64,000 bases of DNA, taken from Streptantibioticus rubrisoli. GTDB taxonomy: Bacteria; Actinomycetota; Actinomycetes; Streptomycetales; Streptomycetaceae. The translations under genes and the position numbers were made by a program. The stretch spans positions 1-64,000 of the forward strand of contig NZ_JANFNH010000014.1 in assembly GCF_024436055.1 (NCBI RefSeq), written 5' to 3'. Every line of letters starts with the position of its first letter. The stretch's first letter is position 1. Shown here piece after piece: positions 54,630 to 62,963 of the stretch. Under the pieces are notes generated by a model that did not search any database, had not been told where the DNA came from, and worked only from the letters and a program-made list of their open reading frames with translations.

Positions 54630-55585
54630 GCGTCCGCCACCTCCTGCGGATGCAGGCGCGCCTCGCGTTCGGCGATCGCCCGCCATCGGGGCGGTCGGGG
54701 GATGCCGGGGCTGGGCAGCAGGCGTGGCGTCACACCCGGGCCGGACGCACCCTTTCCGCCCATCGGGCCGCGGTGGTTGCCTGCGTCGAGTTCGGCGAGC
54801 TCCTGCTCGATCTGGGCCGCGTCCTTCTCCTCCGCCATCCCGATCGGCCCTTGCATACGGCCGTTGAGGAACTGCCGGACAACCGGCTCGTCGCTGGCGA
54901 GCAGCTTCTCGCGCGGACCGAACGTCACCAGTTCCCGCCGGAAGAGCAGTCCTATGTTGTCCGGTACCTGGCGGGCCGAGGCGATGTCATGGGTGACGAT
55001 CAGGAAGGTGGCGTCGATCTGCGCGTTGAGGTCCACGATGAGCTGGTTGAGATAGGCCACGCGCACCGGGTCGAGGCCCGAGTCGGGCTCGTCGAACAAG
55101 ATGATCTCGGGATCGAGCACCAGGGCCCGAGCCAGCCCGGCCCGTTTGCGCATCCCGCCGGATATCTCGCCGGGCAGCTTCCCTTCGGCACCGAGCAGGC
55201 CGACCATGTCCATCTTCTCCAGGACGATGCGCCTGATCTCGCTCTCCGGCTTGCGGGTGTGCTCACGCAGCGGGAAGGCGATGTTGTCGTAGAGGTTCAT
55301 CGAGCCGAACAGCGCGCCGTCCTGGAACAGCACACCGAACAGCTTGCGCACCTCGTACAGGTCGTGCTCGCGCAGCCGGGTGATGTCGCGTCCCGCGATC
55401 AACACCGATCCCTGCTCCGGCTTGAGCAGACCGACAAGCGTTTTGAGGAAAACGGACTTGCCCGTGCCCGAGGGGCCGAGCATGACCGAGATCTCCCCGG
55501 CGGGCAGCGTCAGTGACACGTCCTGCCAGATGACCTGTTGACCGAAGGACTTGGTCAGGCCCTCCACACAGATCTCCACACCCAT
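54626..55585 (-). CDS. mceG: Mce transporter ATPase (Mkl/MceG-like)
   Basis: About 319 residues. Full ABC ATPase: Walker A MLGPSGTGKSVFLKTL, Q-loop FQDGALFGSMNLYDNIAF, signature EISGGMRKRAGLARAL (the GGM-x-KR variant typical of Mla/Mkl), Walker B IILFDEPDSGLDP and the H-loop THDI. A ~70-residue C-terminal extension follows, as in Mkl. Mycobacteria keep this gene away from mce operons; here it leads the operon. ATG at 55585 with AAAGG upstream; an in-frame GTG three codons earlier is less likely. Confidence 0.9.
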   Translation of the reverse strand: MGVEICVEGLTKSFGQQVIWQDVSLTLPAGEISVMLGPSGTGKSVFLKTLVGLLKPEQGSVLIAGRDITRLREHDLYEVRKLFGVLFQDGALFGSMNLYDNIAFPLREHTRKPESEIRRIVLEKMDMVGLLGAEGKLPGEISGGMRKRAGLARALVLDPEIILFDEPDSGLDPVRVAYLNQLIVDLNAQIDATFLIVTHDIASARQVPDNIGLLFRRELVTFGPREKLLASDEPVVRQFLNGRMQGPIGMAEEKDAAQIEQELAELDAGNHRGPMGGKGASGPGVTPRLLPSPGIPRPPRWRAIAEREARLHPQEVADA

Positions 55586-55961
55586 CCGGGACACCTTTCT
55601 GCCGCGTTCAACTGCTCCCAGCCGTGGACGAATCGATTCAGCGCCGTGTGCTCCAGCGCGGAGCCAGGCGTGCGGAGGGGAGTGGAGGTGGAGTCCGCAC
55701 GCCCAGTGGTCCCGAGCACCGGGCGTCAGCCGCGGCCGGGCGGTGGACGGAGAACCGCGGCCGCGGGCAGGGCTCCTGGGCGGCGCGTCCCATGCCTGTT
55801 GGCGTCATCAGGTGTTCCTCCCTCTCGTGCCGCATCGCCGTGCCCCGCCCGTGGAGCACGGTTGGCATCTGCTCTACGCGGACGGGCTGCGCGTCCGTCG
55901 CTGAGAGGTGAGGTTTTTTTCGCGCAGGTTTCCTACAAGGCCGACCGGGCGCACCCGGCCG
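55586..55961 (-). promoter_or_regulatory. Leader/promoter region of the Mce operon
   Basis: The 425 bases between the sigma-factor stop and the first Mce gene hold no convincing gene. The operon's promoter must lie here or before the sigma gene. I see no clear -35/-10 pair; the sequence is very GC-rich apart from a T-run at 55913-55919 (plus strand). Confidence 0.4.
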
Positions 55962-55997
55962 GGCCGGCACCGGTCCGCACAAGGCCCGGTGCCGGCC
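55962..55997. terminator. 12-bp hairpin after the sigma-factor gene
   Basis: GGCCGGCACCGG, twelve-base loop, CCGGTGCCGGCC, starting 14 bases beyond the sigma gene stop on the minus strand. If it terminates, the sigma gene and Mce operon are separate transcripts. Confidence 0.55.
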
Positions 55998-56010
55998 GCA
56001 GGGGTGCGGG

Positions 56011-57036
56011 TCAGCGCAGTGGCCGCGGCGCCCTGCTGGACAGTGCGGTGGCACGGGGGAGGGAGGTCGAACGCACCGGCGGGATGGCCGGCAGCGAGGG
56101 GACGGAGGGAGGGGAAGCCGCCGACGGCACGGCGGCCGCGGAGGGAACGGCGGGTAGGGCGGGGGCGGGCGCGACCGCGGCGGATGGTATCGGCAGGGAA
56201 CGGAGCGCTGGCAGCAACGGGGCAGTGCGCCGTGCTGACGTGACCGCTGCACGCGCGGGGCCGGGGCGGCCGGACACCCGCACGGCTGTGCCACTGGGCG
56301 AGCCTGCAGAGCCGCCGCGGGCGCGGACCGCCAAACGGGCAGCGCTTGAGGAGCGCGCGGGAGGACGCGGCGCGTGGGCTTCGAACGCGTGGGGAACGGC
56401 GATGCCGACCACGGCCAACGTCGCCGCGGTCGACACTACGGCCACCATCGGACCGCCGCTACCGCCCGCCCGCGGCCGCAAGGGTCTGCACAGCCACACG
56501 CCGAGGCCCAGGGTCCCCGCGAGCGAATTACGCAGTGTCCGCCTTGCTCTGGCCAGCAGCGACTCCACCGCCTGATAGCTCAGCCCCATCGTTGATGCGA
56601 CCTGCGCGACGTCCAGATCCTCCGATTTAAGCCGCAGTGCCTCCGCCTGCCGGGCGGGCAACTCCCTGCTCTGGTGGGCCAACCATGCCGCCTCGGCCCG
56701 GTCGCACACCGAGTCCTCGACCGGGACCGGCCCCGGGGCGGCCAGCGCGGAACGGCTGCGCACCTGGGCCTCGCGGTTGACCTGGCGGTACCGGTCGACG
56801 CACAGGCGCATGGTCACCGTCGTCAGCCAGGCTCCGAGCCGTTCGTCCTCCACGTGCGGGTGCTCCGCGGCGCGCAGCATGGCCTCGTGGACTGCGTCCT
56901 CGGCATCCTCGGGACTCATGGACCGCCGGCGCGCCACCTTCAGCAGAGCGTCGCGATGACTCCACAGGCGCCGCCAGAGCTCGTCCGAGCCGCCGTCCGG
57001 TCCGCCGGAACGTACGGCACGCGCATCCGTCACCAT
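56011..57036 (-). CDS. ECF-type sigma factor with C-terminal membrane helix and Ala/Pro-rich tail
   Basis: About 341 residues. Region 2 at ~20-85 (SPEDAEDAVHEAMLRAAEHP, GAWLTTVTMRLCVDRYRQ) and region 4 at ~120-175 (RELPARQAEALRLKSEDLDV, STMGLSYQAVESLLARARRT) are complete and close to sigma-70 SigJ/SigE-like ECF factors. Residues 196-217 form one hydrophobic helix (VAVVSTAATLAVVGIAVPHA), followed by a ~120-residue Ala/Pro/Arg/Ser tail that would lie outside the cell. A membrane-tethered sigma factor is unusual; it could be released by proteolysis, or the tail may act as a built-in anti-sigma/sensor. ATG at 57036 with GGAGG upstream. It precedes the Mce operon by 425 bases on the same strand. 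Confidence 0.85.
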   Translation of the reverse strand: MVTDARAVRSGGPDGGSDELWRRLWSHRDALLKVARRRSMSPEDAEDAVHEAMLRAAEHPHVEDERLGAWLTTVTMRLCVDRYRQVNREAQVRSRSALAAPGPVPVEDSVCDRAEAAWLAHQSRELPARQAEALRLKSEDLDVAQVASTMGLSYQAVESLLARARRTLRNSLAGTLGLGVWLCRPLRPRAGGSGGPMVAVVSTAATLAVVGIAVPHAFEAHAPRPPARSSSAARLAVRARGGSAGSPSGTAVRVSGRPGPARAAVTSARRTAPLLPALRSLPIPSAAVAPAPALPAVPSAAAVPSAASPPSVPSLPAIPPVRSTSLPRATALSSRAPRPLR

Positions 57037-57465
57037 GAGCGCCCCTCCATCGCCGGTAGGGATCGATCGCGGCACGCATCGGGGAGTGCCGCCGGGTCGG
57101 GCAGAGCACCCCGTACGGTTCCCCGCGGATCGCACAAAGTCCATGGTGAGACAGCGTGCCGCCGCGAGGGGCCGCCGAGGCGTGCGCCGACATTACCGCC
57201 TGGTAGGCCGGTTGGGGAGGGGCATGGCATCCGAGAGAGAAACGGGTGCCCTCCCCCTGTGGCACCTGCCGGACGACCGCTCCGCAGCCCGCCATCCGCC
57301 GTGACTGCTGTTCCGCTCCGGCAACGTCAAACACCGTCGACAACCACCCCCGCACGCACGCTTCCTGGCCCTGAGCCGGACCGTGCTCTGCTCCGCTTCT
57401 CACCAGCAGCACGGGGATCTCGCTGGGAAAAGCTCTCCGCAAGTGTCCGGCTTGTGTGAAACACG
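57037..57465. other. No gene recognised upstream of the sigma factor
   Basis: About 430 bases up to the IS remnant. Short open frames only, none with motifs or ribosome sites. It presumably contains the sigma gene promoter. Confidence 0.35.
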
Positions 57466-57543
57466 TGTGCGGTCGCTCATCGGTAGCAGCCGCAGCGCGG
57501 CGAACGCGTTGGTGACGGTCAGGTAGGCGAGACGCAGCAACAC
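57466..57543 (-). pseudogene. Integrase-type transposase leader remnant
   Basis: The minus strand reads VLLRLAYLTVTNAFAALRLL PMSDR, matching the start of the fragment at 1-225 (HAARLAYLTMANAFAVLRLL PRSDR). It stops being similar after about 26 codons. Confidence 0.5.
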
Positions 57544-57582
57544 GAGTGCTCATACTGCCGCAGCACCGAACAGGTGCCTGAG

Positions 57583-57605
57583 CTGTATGGATGAGATTCT
57601 CGGCA
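57583..57605. repeat. Putative IS end, second copy
   Basis: CTGTATGGATG, three bases, TTCTCGGCA; 20 of 23 positions identical to 276-298. The ferredoxin-reductase fragment begins immediately after it, consistent with an IS insertion that removed the gene's 5' end. Confidence 0.45.
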
Positions 57606-58624
57606 GGCGCAGACCTGGAACCGTCAAGACCACTCTGCGGCAGGACATCGACCTCCAACGGCTGCGGATGAACCTGAAACTCGGCTGCCGCGCGATCCAC
57701 CTGGACCCGACAGTACGCACCGTTACGCTGGCCGACGGCGACCGGCTGGACTACGACGGCCTGATCATCGCCACCGGACTACGCCCCCGTCACCTGCCCC
57801 TCGGCCGCGACCTGGCCTGCGTGCACGTGCTGCGCACCCTCGACGACGCGCTGACGCTGCGCGTCCAGTTGCTGGCCGGGCCGCGCGTCGTGGTGATCGG
57901 CGCCGGATTCCTCGGCAGTGAGATCGCCGCCACCACACGCGGCCTCGGCCTGGATGTGACCTCGTCGACGTCGAACCCACCCCACTGGCCAGGCAACTCG
58001 GCACGCAGGTGGGCGAGTTGGTGGCAGACGTGCACCAGGAGAAGGCAGTCCGCCTGTGCACGGGCCGCAGCGTCACCGACCTGCTCGGTTGGGAGGGCCG
58101 GGTCACCGCGGTGCTACTTGACGACGACACCCTGCTCCACGCGGATGTGGTCGTGGTCGCCATCGGCTCGGTACCGGCCGTCGACTGGCTGGCCGACTCC
58201 GGGCTCCGCTCGGTGACGGGGTGCTCTGCGACAGCACCTGCCAGGTCGCACCGGGATCTACGCGGCAGGCGACGTCGCCAACTGGCCGCATCCCCTCACC
58301 GGCAACGGACCCGGCCGGAACAGCGCACCAACGCCACCCAACAAGCCATCACCGCCGCCAGAAACCTCCTGGCCGGACCCGCCGGTGCGACGCCCTACAC
58401 GCCGGTCCCGTTCGGCTGGACCGACCAGTACGACGCCAGGATCCAGTTCCACGGCTGGGCCCCCGCCCACGCCCGCATCGAATACGTCGACGGCGACCCA
58501 CGGGCAGGCAAGTCGTCGCGCTCTACCGCGCCAGCGACGGCCGCGTCGTCGGCCCCCTCGGCTGGAACAGCGCACGTACCCTGCGGGAATACCGCGGCCA
58601 CATCACCGCGCACGCTGCCGCCTG
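57606..58624 (+). pseudogene. Truncated, frameshifted ferredoxin/rubredoxin-type FAD reductase
   Basis: Frame 1: CRAIHLDPTVRTVTLADGDR, YDGLIIATGLRPR and VVVIGAGFLGSEIAATTRGL (the NAD-binding GxGxxG). Near 57960 the reading moves to another frame (GELVADVHQEKAVRLCTGRS, ADVVVVAIGSVPAVDWLADS). Near 58215 it moves again (a YAAGDVANWPHP-like stretch), and the C-terminal reductase domain remains partly readable (VPFGWTDQYDARIQFHGWAP). The N-terminal FAD loop is absent, apparently cut at the IS end. Inactive. Confidence 0.7.
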
Positions 58625-58672
58625 ACCGTTCGCCTTCTCCTACGGAGCGGTGGGAGACGGATGACCACCACG

Positions 58673-58713
58673 TCATGAAGCCGGGCGGCCGAATCCGTCG
58701 CCCGGCTTCATGA
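58673..58713. terminator. 15-bp perfect hairpin
   Basis: TCATGAAGCCGGGCG, eleven-base loop, CGCCCGGCTTCATGA, about 50 bases after the end of the reductase remnant. Likely the former gene's terminator. Confidence 0.65.
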
Positions 58714-58861
58714 TGTCAACTGTGGAGACACACGCCGAACTCGCCGGATACCACGGCAGGCGGCTACGGCGCCCTGCACTGCGATCGTGACAAAACCCAG
58801 CCCCAAGCCGCCTAACCCGCCCACCGGTTGGCCCGGCCGTACAGCCGGAACGTTGAGAAAG

Positions 58862-59107
58862 CTACTGCCCGCGGGCTGCTCGTTTGGCTTCCCTTTTCGC
58901 CCGTTGCCGCGCTTCTACCTCGGGGTGCCGGTCTAGCCATATCGCCCATCCCGTGATGAGCGCGCTGAGAAGTAGCAGGAGGCCGCCGACCGTAAGGGAG
59001 GTGCTCCATGGGTGGTGGCCGCCGAAGCGCCATTGGAACACGGCGGCTAATGCGAGGAAGAGCCCGGACAGGGCACTTCGTATCGATCTACCAGATATGT
59101 ATTGCAC
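58862..59107 (-). CDS. Small two-helix membrane protein of unknown function
   Basis: 81 residues. Two hydrophobic segments (ALSGLFLALAAVFQWRFG and TVGGLLLLLSALITGWAIWL) followed by a Lys/Arg/Ala-rich cytoplasmic tail (RQRAKREAKRAARG). The start is GTG at 59107. Similar tiny proteins occur across Streptomyces without known function. Confidence 0.55.
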   Translation of the reverse strand: MQYISGRSIRSALSGLFLALAAVFQWRFGGHHPWSTSLTVGGLLLLLSALITGWAIWLDRHPEVEARQRAKREAKRAARGQ

Positions 59108-59142
59108 CGTAGCCGCGTTGGCGGCTTGAACCGATCAAGGAG

Positions 59143-59459
59143 ATGGAACCATGGTCAACGGACCTTCTACGGAGCAAACCACCGCCGTCGGAGTCGTGCC
59201 GTCCGGCGCGGCCAACTCGGCCCGCCGACCAACTCACCGCCCTGCGGGCCTGGTTGATCGTCCGCACTGAACAGGTGCGGCACGCTGGCGGGCACCACGC
59301 TGACGCGGAGGTGCAGCAGGCGCTGTCCGGTTGTGCGCCCGGCTACGAGTCAACGCAACTGATCGTCGATCGGCTGATCGCCAAAGTCGGCGGCCAAGGC
59401 TCTTGGGCGGCTGGCGCCTGGCGACAGAGGCGGCCCTCGGCGCCCTCGATGGCACTCAC
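59143..59459 (+). other. Possible coding fragment, unrecognised
   Basis: The plus strand reads ALRAWLIVRTEQVRHAGGHH then SGCAPGYESTQLIVDRLIAK, protein-like but with no known family. It precedes the helicase remnant and may be part of the same decayed gene in another frame. Confidence 0.3.
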
Positions 59460-59740
59460 ACCCCGGAGGTCCTGATCGACGCCGTCTGGCTGGCCGAGCA
59501 CACCTCGACCTTCGGACACGTCATCGTCGGCGAGGTCCAGGAGTTGTCGCCGATGACCTGCCGCCTGCTGGTGCGGCGTTGCCCGACCAATCCATGACCA
59601 TCGCGGGCGACACGGCACAGACCGGAGAGCTGGCGGGCACCACGACGTGGGCACAGACGCTTGGCCCCTATGTCGGTGGCCACTGGAAGCTTGAGCGGCT
59701 CAGCCAGAACTACCGAGTGCCCGCGGAGACTTCTTCGCCG
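59460..59740 (+). pseudogene. HelD/UvrD-like helicase fragment
   Basis: EVLIDAVWLAEHTSTFGHVI, then VGEVQELSPMTCRLLVRRCP, and in a shifted frame MTIAGDTAQTGELAGTTTWA and GPYVGGHWKLERLSQNYRVP. These are motifs II to IV of the HelD/HelR-type SF1 ATPases that recycle RNA polymerase. Walker B is mutated (GEVQ where DEAQ is expected) and there is no Walker A. Inactive remnant. Confidence 0.65.
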
Positions 59741-59901
59741 CGGGTAGACCGGTGCAGCAACGCCAGCGGTGCGAAGGGCCGCGTTGTCATCGGGCAGGTC
59801 CCATCCGTAAGAACGGGGCGACGGTTCCATGCCATCCCGGGGACGACGCCCAGGTCGGCAGCTGTGAAGCAGTTTGAAGCGCTACGGGGCATCATGAGCG
59901 C

Positions 59902-60405
59902 ATGCACATGCTGACCGCACTGGCGGAATTCGGCGTATCTGGTGCAATTGCCGGTATCCGCCCGCTAGACGCGTTCCCGAACGTGACGGACCGCCTCGGG
60001 CGGCCCGAGAAATCGGGCCGTATCTCGGACGATCGGCCCTGGCCGCAGTGGTTCGCCTACGGCGATGTGGTGGCCGAGACCTGCGCCTGCCACGTCATCA
60101 ACAAGGTCTCCATCCGTACTTGGTACGACACCGTGAGAATCCCAGCAGGCCGCCCCGGGGACTTCCACACGCTCGCCCCCGCCACCACCTTTCAGGAACT
60201 GCGCTTGGCGTTCTCCGGTGCGGGTGTGAAGTGGCACCTCGTGGCGCAGGAGCACAGACTGCCGCAGTTCACCGTCGAAACCGAACCGACCGGCCTCCCG
60301 GACGTGGTGGTTCATTTCACCTTCGCCACCGGCGAAGCACCGGTCACTGATGACGCCGAGTTGCACAGTGTCTTCGCGATCGAGTCCGTCCACATGTGCC
60401 CGTGA
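59902..60405 (+). CDS. Hypothetical protein
   Basis: 167 residues, mixed alpha/beta (GRPEKSGRISDDRPWPQWFA YGDVV, then IRTWYDTVRIPAGRPG and WHLVAQEHRLPQFTVETEPT). No signal peptide or membrane helix. The size and fold type resemble immunity or SUKH-like proteins seen in scattered toxin loci, but I find no firm motif. ATG at 59902 (or 59908); the ribosome site is weak. Confidence 0.55.
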   Translation: MHMLTALAEFGVSGAIAGIRPLDAFPNVTDRLGRPEKSGRISDDRPWPQWFAYGDVVAETCACHVINKVSIRTWYDTVRIPAGRPGDFHTLAPATTFQELRLAFSGAGVKWHLVAQEHRLPQFTVETEPTGLPDVVVHFTFATGEAPVTDDAELHSVFAIESVHMCP

Positions 60406-60418
60406 ACATCCCTGGCCC

Positions 60419-60518
60419 CGTACCAATGGCCAGCCCTACGGCAGCCCGGCATCGCGCCAGCAACGCAATCCACCCCAAGACCTTCAGGAAGGTCAGGCAC
60501 AGCAGTCGTAGAGTCATG
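60419..60518 (-). pseudogene. Integrase-type transposase leader remnant
   Basis: The minus strand from an ATG reads LCLTFLKVLGWIALLARCRA, matching the first ~25 codons of the fragment at 42452-42886 (YLTFLKVLGWIALMARSQAS). The following codons are unrelated. From here to the DUF2064 gene (60519-60693) no gene is seen. Confidence 0.5.
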
Positions 60519-60693
60519 CGTGGCCGAGTTTCGGGCATTCACAGCTCGAGTAGGAACCGCGCAGAGCGTGCAGTTTGGTGTCCCATGATGTGACAGTCGT
60601 GGGTGCAGGTCGAATCACAGTGGGGGCGGAATCGGTAGCAGCGGCCTGCTCATCGGGGCTGCGCGGTAGCGAGACCAACGACGAATCTCCGGC

Positions 60694-61353
60694 TCAGGAG
60701 ACCAGGCCGTGAGAGTAGCGCTTCAAGAGGGTGGCGAACCTAGATCCCGGCGCCCTGGCCGCCACCTCGGCCGCGTCGGGTGCTGTGTCCACGTCGCGCA
60801 GGATTGGCAGGTCGCGTACCCGAAGGCCCGCCCTGGTGAGGCGGTGGCGCTGGGCGGCGCCGGTGTACGCGGTGGACATCGGGATGTCTCGCAGCAGCGC
60901 TGGGTTGGGTACAGCCAGGCCGAGCGCCCAGAATCCGCCGTCCTCCGCAGGGCCGAACCACGCGTCGCACTCCCGCCACGCGCCGGGGGCCAGTACGGGG
61001 GCGAGGAGCTTCGGGGTGAGCTGTGGGGTGTCCATGCCGACCAGCAGGGCGGGGCCGTCGGCTACGGCGGCGAAGGCGGCGGCCAGCCGCTCGTCCAGGC
61101 CGCCGGATGCCTGCGGGACCACCTCGATACCGGGCGGCAGCCAGCGTCCGGGCGCGCCGTCCAGGAAGAGCACTCGGCGGCGGGCCGGGCAGCGCTGCAC
61201 GGTCTCGAGGGTGTCGGCGAGCGCTGCCTCCGCCAGAGCGGCCGCCTGTACAGGGGTGAACGGCGGGGTGAGCCTGGTCTTGACGTGCCCAGGCCGCGGC
61301 TCCTTGGCGATCACCAACAGCGCGGTCAGTCCGTCCGCGCTGTCGGGCGTCAT
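60694..61353 (-). CDS. DUF2064 (TIGR04282-type) glycosyltransferase-like protein
   Basis: 219 residues of the nucleotide-diphospho-sugar transferase-like DUF2064 family: LLVIAKEPRPGHVKTRLTPP, VVPQASGGLDERLAAAFAAV, ALLVGMDTPQLTPKLLAPVL and GPAEDGGFWALGL. The VGxDTPQ and AEDGGFWALG motifs match the donor site. It is paired with a GT2 gene, as in many Streptomyces; the product is unknown. ATG at 61353 lies 11 bases after the GT2 stop; the frame runs on to 61515 only inside the GT2 gene. Confidence 0.85.
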   Translation of the reverse strand: MTPDSADGLTALLVIAKEPRPGHVKTRLTPPFTPVQAAALAEAALADTLETVQRCPARRRVLFLDGAPGRWLPPGIEVVPQASGGLDERLAAAFAAVADGPALLVGMDTPQLTPKLLAPVLAPGAWRECDAWFGPAEDGGFWALGLAVPNPALLRDIPMSTAYTGAAQRHRLTRAGLRVRDLPILRDVDTAPDAAEVAARAPGSRFATLLKRYSHGLVS

Positions 61354-61364
61354 CCCGGCCGCGC

Positions 61365-62063
61365 TCACCGGAGTGCTCCCGCCGGGCTCCGTGGCGGCTC
61401 GCTGAGCACCGCGCGCATGTCGCGCACCGCGTACCAGGTCCCACGCCAGGTACCCGTGACCTTGGAACGGCCGGCGCGCGGGTAGTACGGCACGTCGACC
61501 TCGCGCACCCGCCATCCGGCGTCGGCGGCGCGGACGACCATCTGCAGAGGGTAGCCCGACCTGCGGTCGGTCAGGTCCAGGTCAAGCAGGGCCTCCCGGC
61601 GGGCTACCCGCATTGGGCCGAGGTCGTGCAGGCGCAAGCCGGTGCGGCGGCGGATCAGCCGGGCCAGCTCGCGGTTGGCGAGCCGGGCGTGCATCGGCCA
61701 GGCGCCGTGCGTCGTCGGCCTGCGCCGCCCGAGCACCAGGTCCGCCTCACCGTCAAAGACGGGCTGGGCGAGGGACGGCAGCAGCCCCGGGTCGAGGGAG
61801 GCATCGCAGTCGCAGAAACAGGCCAGGGGCGCGGTGGCGGCGCGCAGCCCGGCCGCGCAGGCGGCGCCGAAGCCGCGCACCGGTTGGCCGACGACGTGCG
61901 CGCCCAGCGACGCTGCGAGCTCGGCGGAGCTGTCGGTCGAGCCGTTGTCGACGACAATGGCTCGCCAGCCGGGCGGGATCCGCTCTAGCACCCAGGGAAG
62001 GGCGGCCGCTTCGTTCAGGCACGGGAGCACGACGTCCGCGAGGGGCCGATGCCTATCGGTCAC
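61365..62063 (-). CDS. Family 2 (GT-A) glycosyltransferase
   Basis: 232 residues. ADVVLPCLNEAAALPWVLER begins the Rossmann-like GT-A core, with VVDNGSTDSSAELAASLGAH, CFCDCDASLDPGLL (the DxD-type metal site DCDAS) and YPLQMVVRAADAGWRVREVD VPYYPRAGRSKVTG. It resembles DPM1-type polyprenyl-phosphate glycosyltransferases but has no membrane helix. The GTG start at 62063 follows GAAAG; the frame extends to 63035 through unrelated and decayed sequence. Confidence 0.85.
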   Translation of the reverse strand: MTDRHRPLADVVLPCLNEAAALPWVLERIPPGWRAIVVDNGSTDSSAELAASLGAHVVGQPVRGFGAACAAGLRAATAPLACFCDCDASLDPGLLPSLAQPVFDGEADLVLGRRRPTTHGAWPMHARLANRELARLIRRRTGLRLHDLGPMRVARREALLDLDLTDRRSGYPLQMVVRAADAGWRVREVDVPYYPRAGRSKVTGTWRGTWYAVRDMRAVLSEPPRSPAGALR

Positions 62064-62236
62064 GTCTTTCAGCGTACGAAGAGAAATGGGATGGCGCGCC
62101 CGGATCTCACCCGATGCGCGCCGCCGCGCCGTCTTCGATGCCCGCTGGCGCGGTTCGGATGCCGGGCGCTTCCGTCCGACGAGGCCCCCCAACGTCTCCG
62201 GCGGCTGCGGGCTCGAGGCCGTCTCCCGCACGGGCC

Positions 62237-62675
62237 TTACCGAGGCGCCGATGCCTGGCCGCGCAGGGCCGCCCAGCCGCCGGTGGCCCGGGCCCAGGCG
62301 GCGGTCAGGTGCTCTTGGGCGACTTTCGTCGCCGCGTAGACATTGCGTGGGTCGGGCGGAGCGTCCTGCGGCACCAGGCTGGGGTTGAGCGGATCGCCGC
62401 AGCGCGGGCAGGCGGGCTCGAACCGTCCGGTGTCCAGGTCGGCCACCAGGCGCGGGCCAGGCCGGACGGTCCCGTGGCGGGCGCAGTCGTAGGGGCCCTC
62501 GCCGTAGTAGACCATCGATCCGGCCAGGACGAGTTCGCTCACCCGCAGCCGGTCCATGACCGCGAGCAGGACGGCGGTGCCCAGGTCGTTGCACCCCCAC
62601 GTAGGCGGGCGCGTAGTCGAAGTCCCGGCCCAGGCCGACCATCGCCGCCTGGTGGCACGCTGTCGGGGGGTGCTG
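62237..62675 (-). pseudogene. Truncated NAD-dependent epimerase/dehydratase
   Basis: Pieces in two minus frames: HPPTACHQAAMVGLGRDFDY APAYVG near 62650, then MDRLRVSELVLAGSMVYYGE, a Cys-pair insert (ACPRCGDPLNP) and NVYAATKVAQEHLTAAWARA (the Tyr-x-x-x-Lys region: YAATK). It lacks the N-terminal NAD loop and the C-terminal half, ending at GGWAALRG. It belonged to the GT2/DUF2064 locus. Confidence 0.65.
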
Positions 62676-62701
62676 GGCCGGGGCGTGGTCCCGCGTGCCC
62701 G

Positions 62702-62785
62702 GTTGCGGGAGACAGCGAGCGTGATGCTCGCCGCCGTCGGTGTTGTGGCGCTCGCCTATCTCCCGTACCTGCTGGCGGCCGGTTC
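62702..62785 (+). pseudogene. Membrane-helix fragment, possibly GT87/DUF2029
   Basis: The plus strand reads LRETASVMLAAVGVVALAYL PYLLAAG, a single helix like those of polyprenol-phosphate mannosyltransferases (GT87). It follows a sharp junction with the epimerase remnant. Nothing more remains. Confidence 0.35.
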
Positions 62786-62963
62786 CGCGAGCCGTGCGGA
62801 GCACCGGTTCGACCGTTCGGCTGGCGGCGGACACACGCATGCACGCCAGACACGGAAAGCCGACCGACCCATGCCAGTTTGTAGCTGACGACTTGACAGA
62901 CACTGACGGCATGGTGGGGTTCGATCCCCCTGGGAGTTGGCCCGAGGACGGAGGCGGCAGCCG

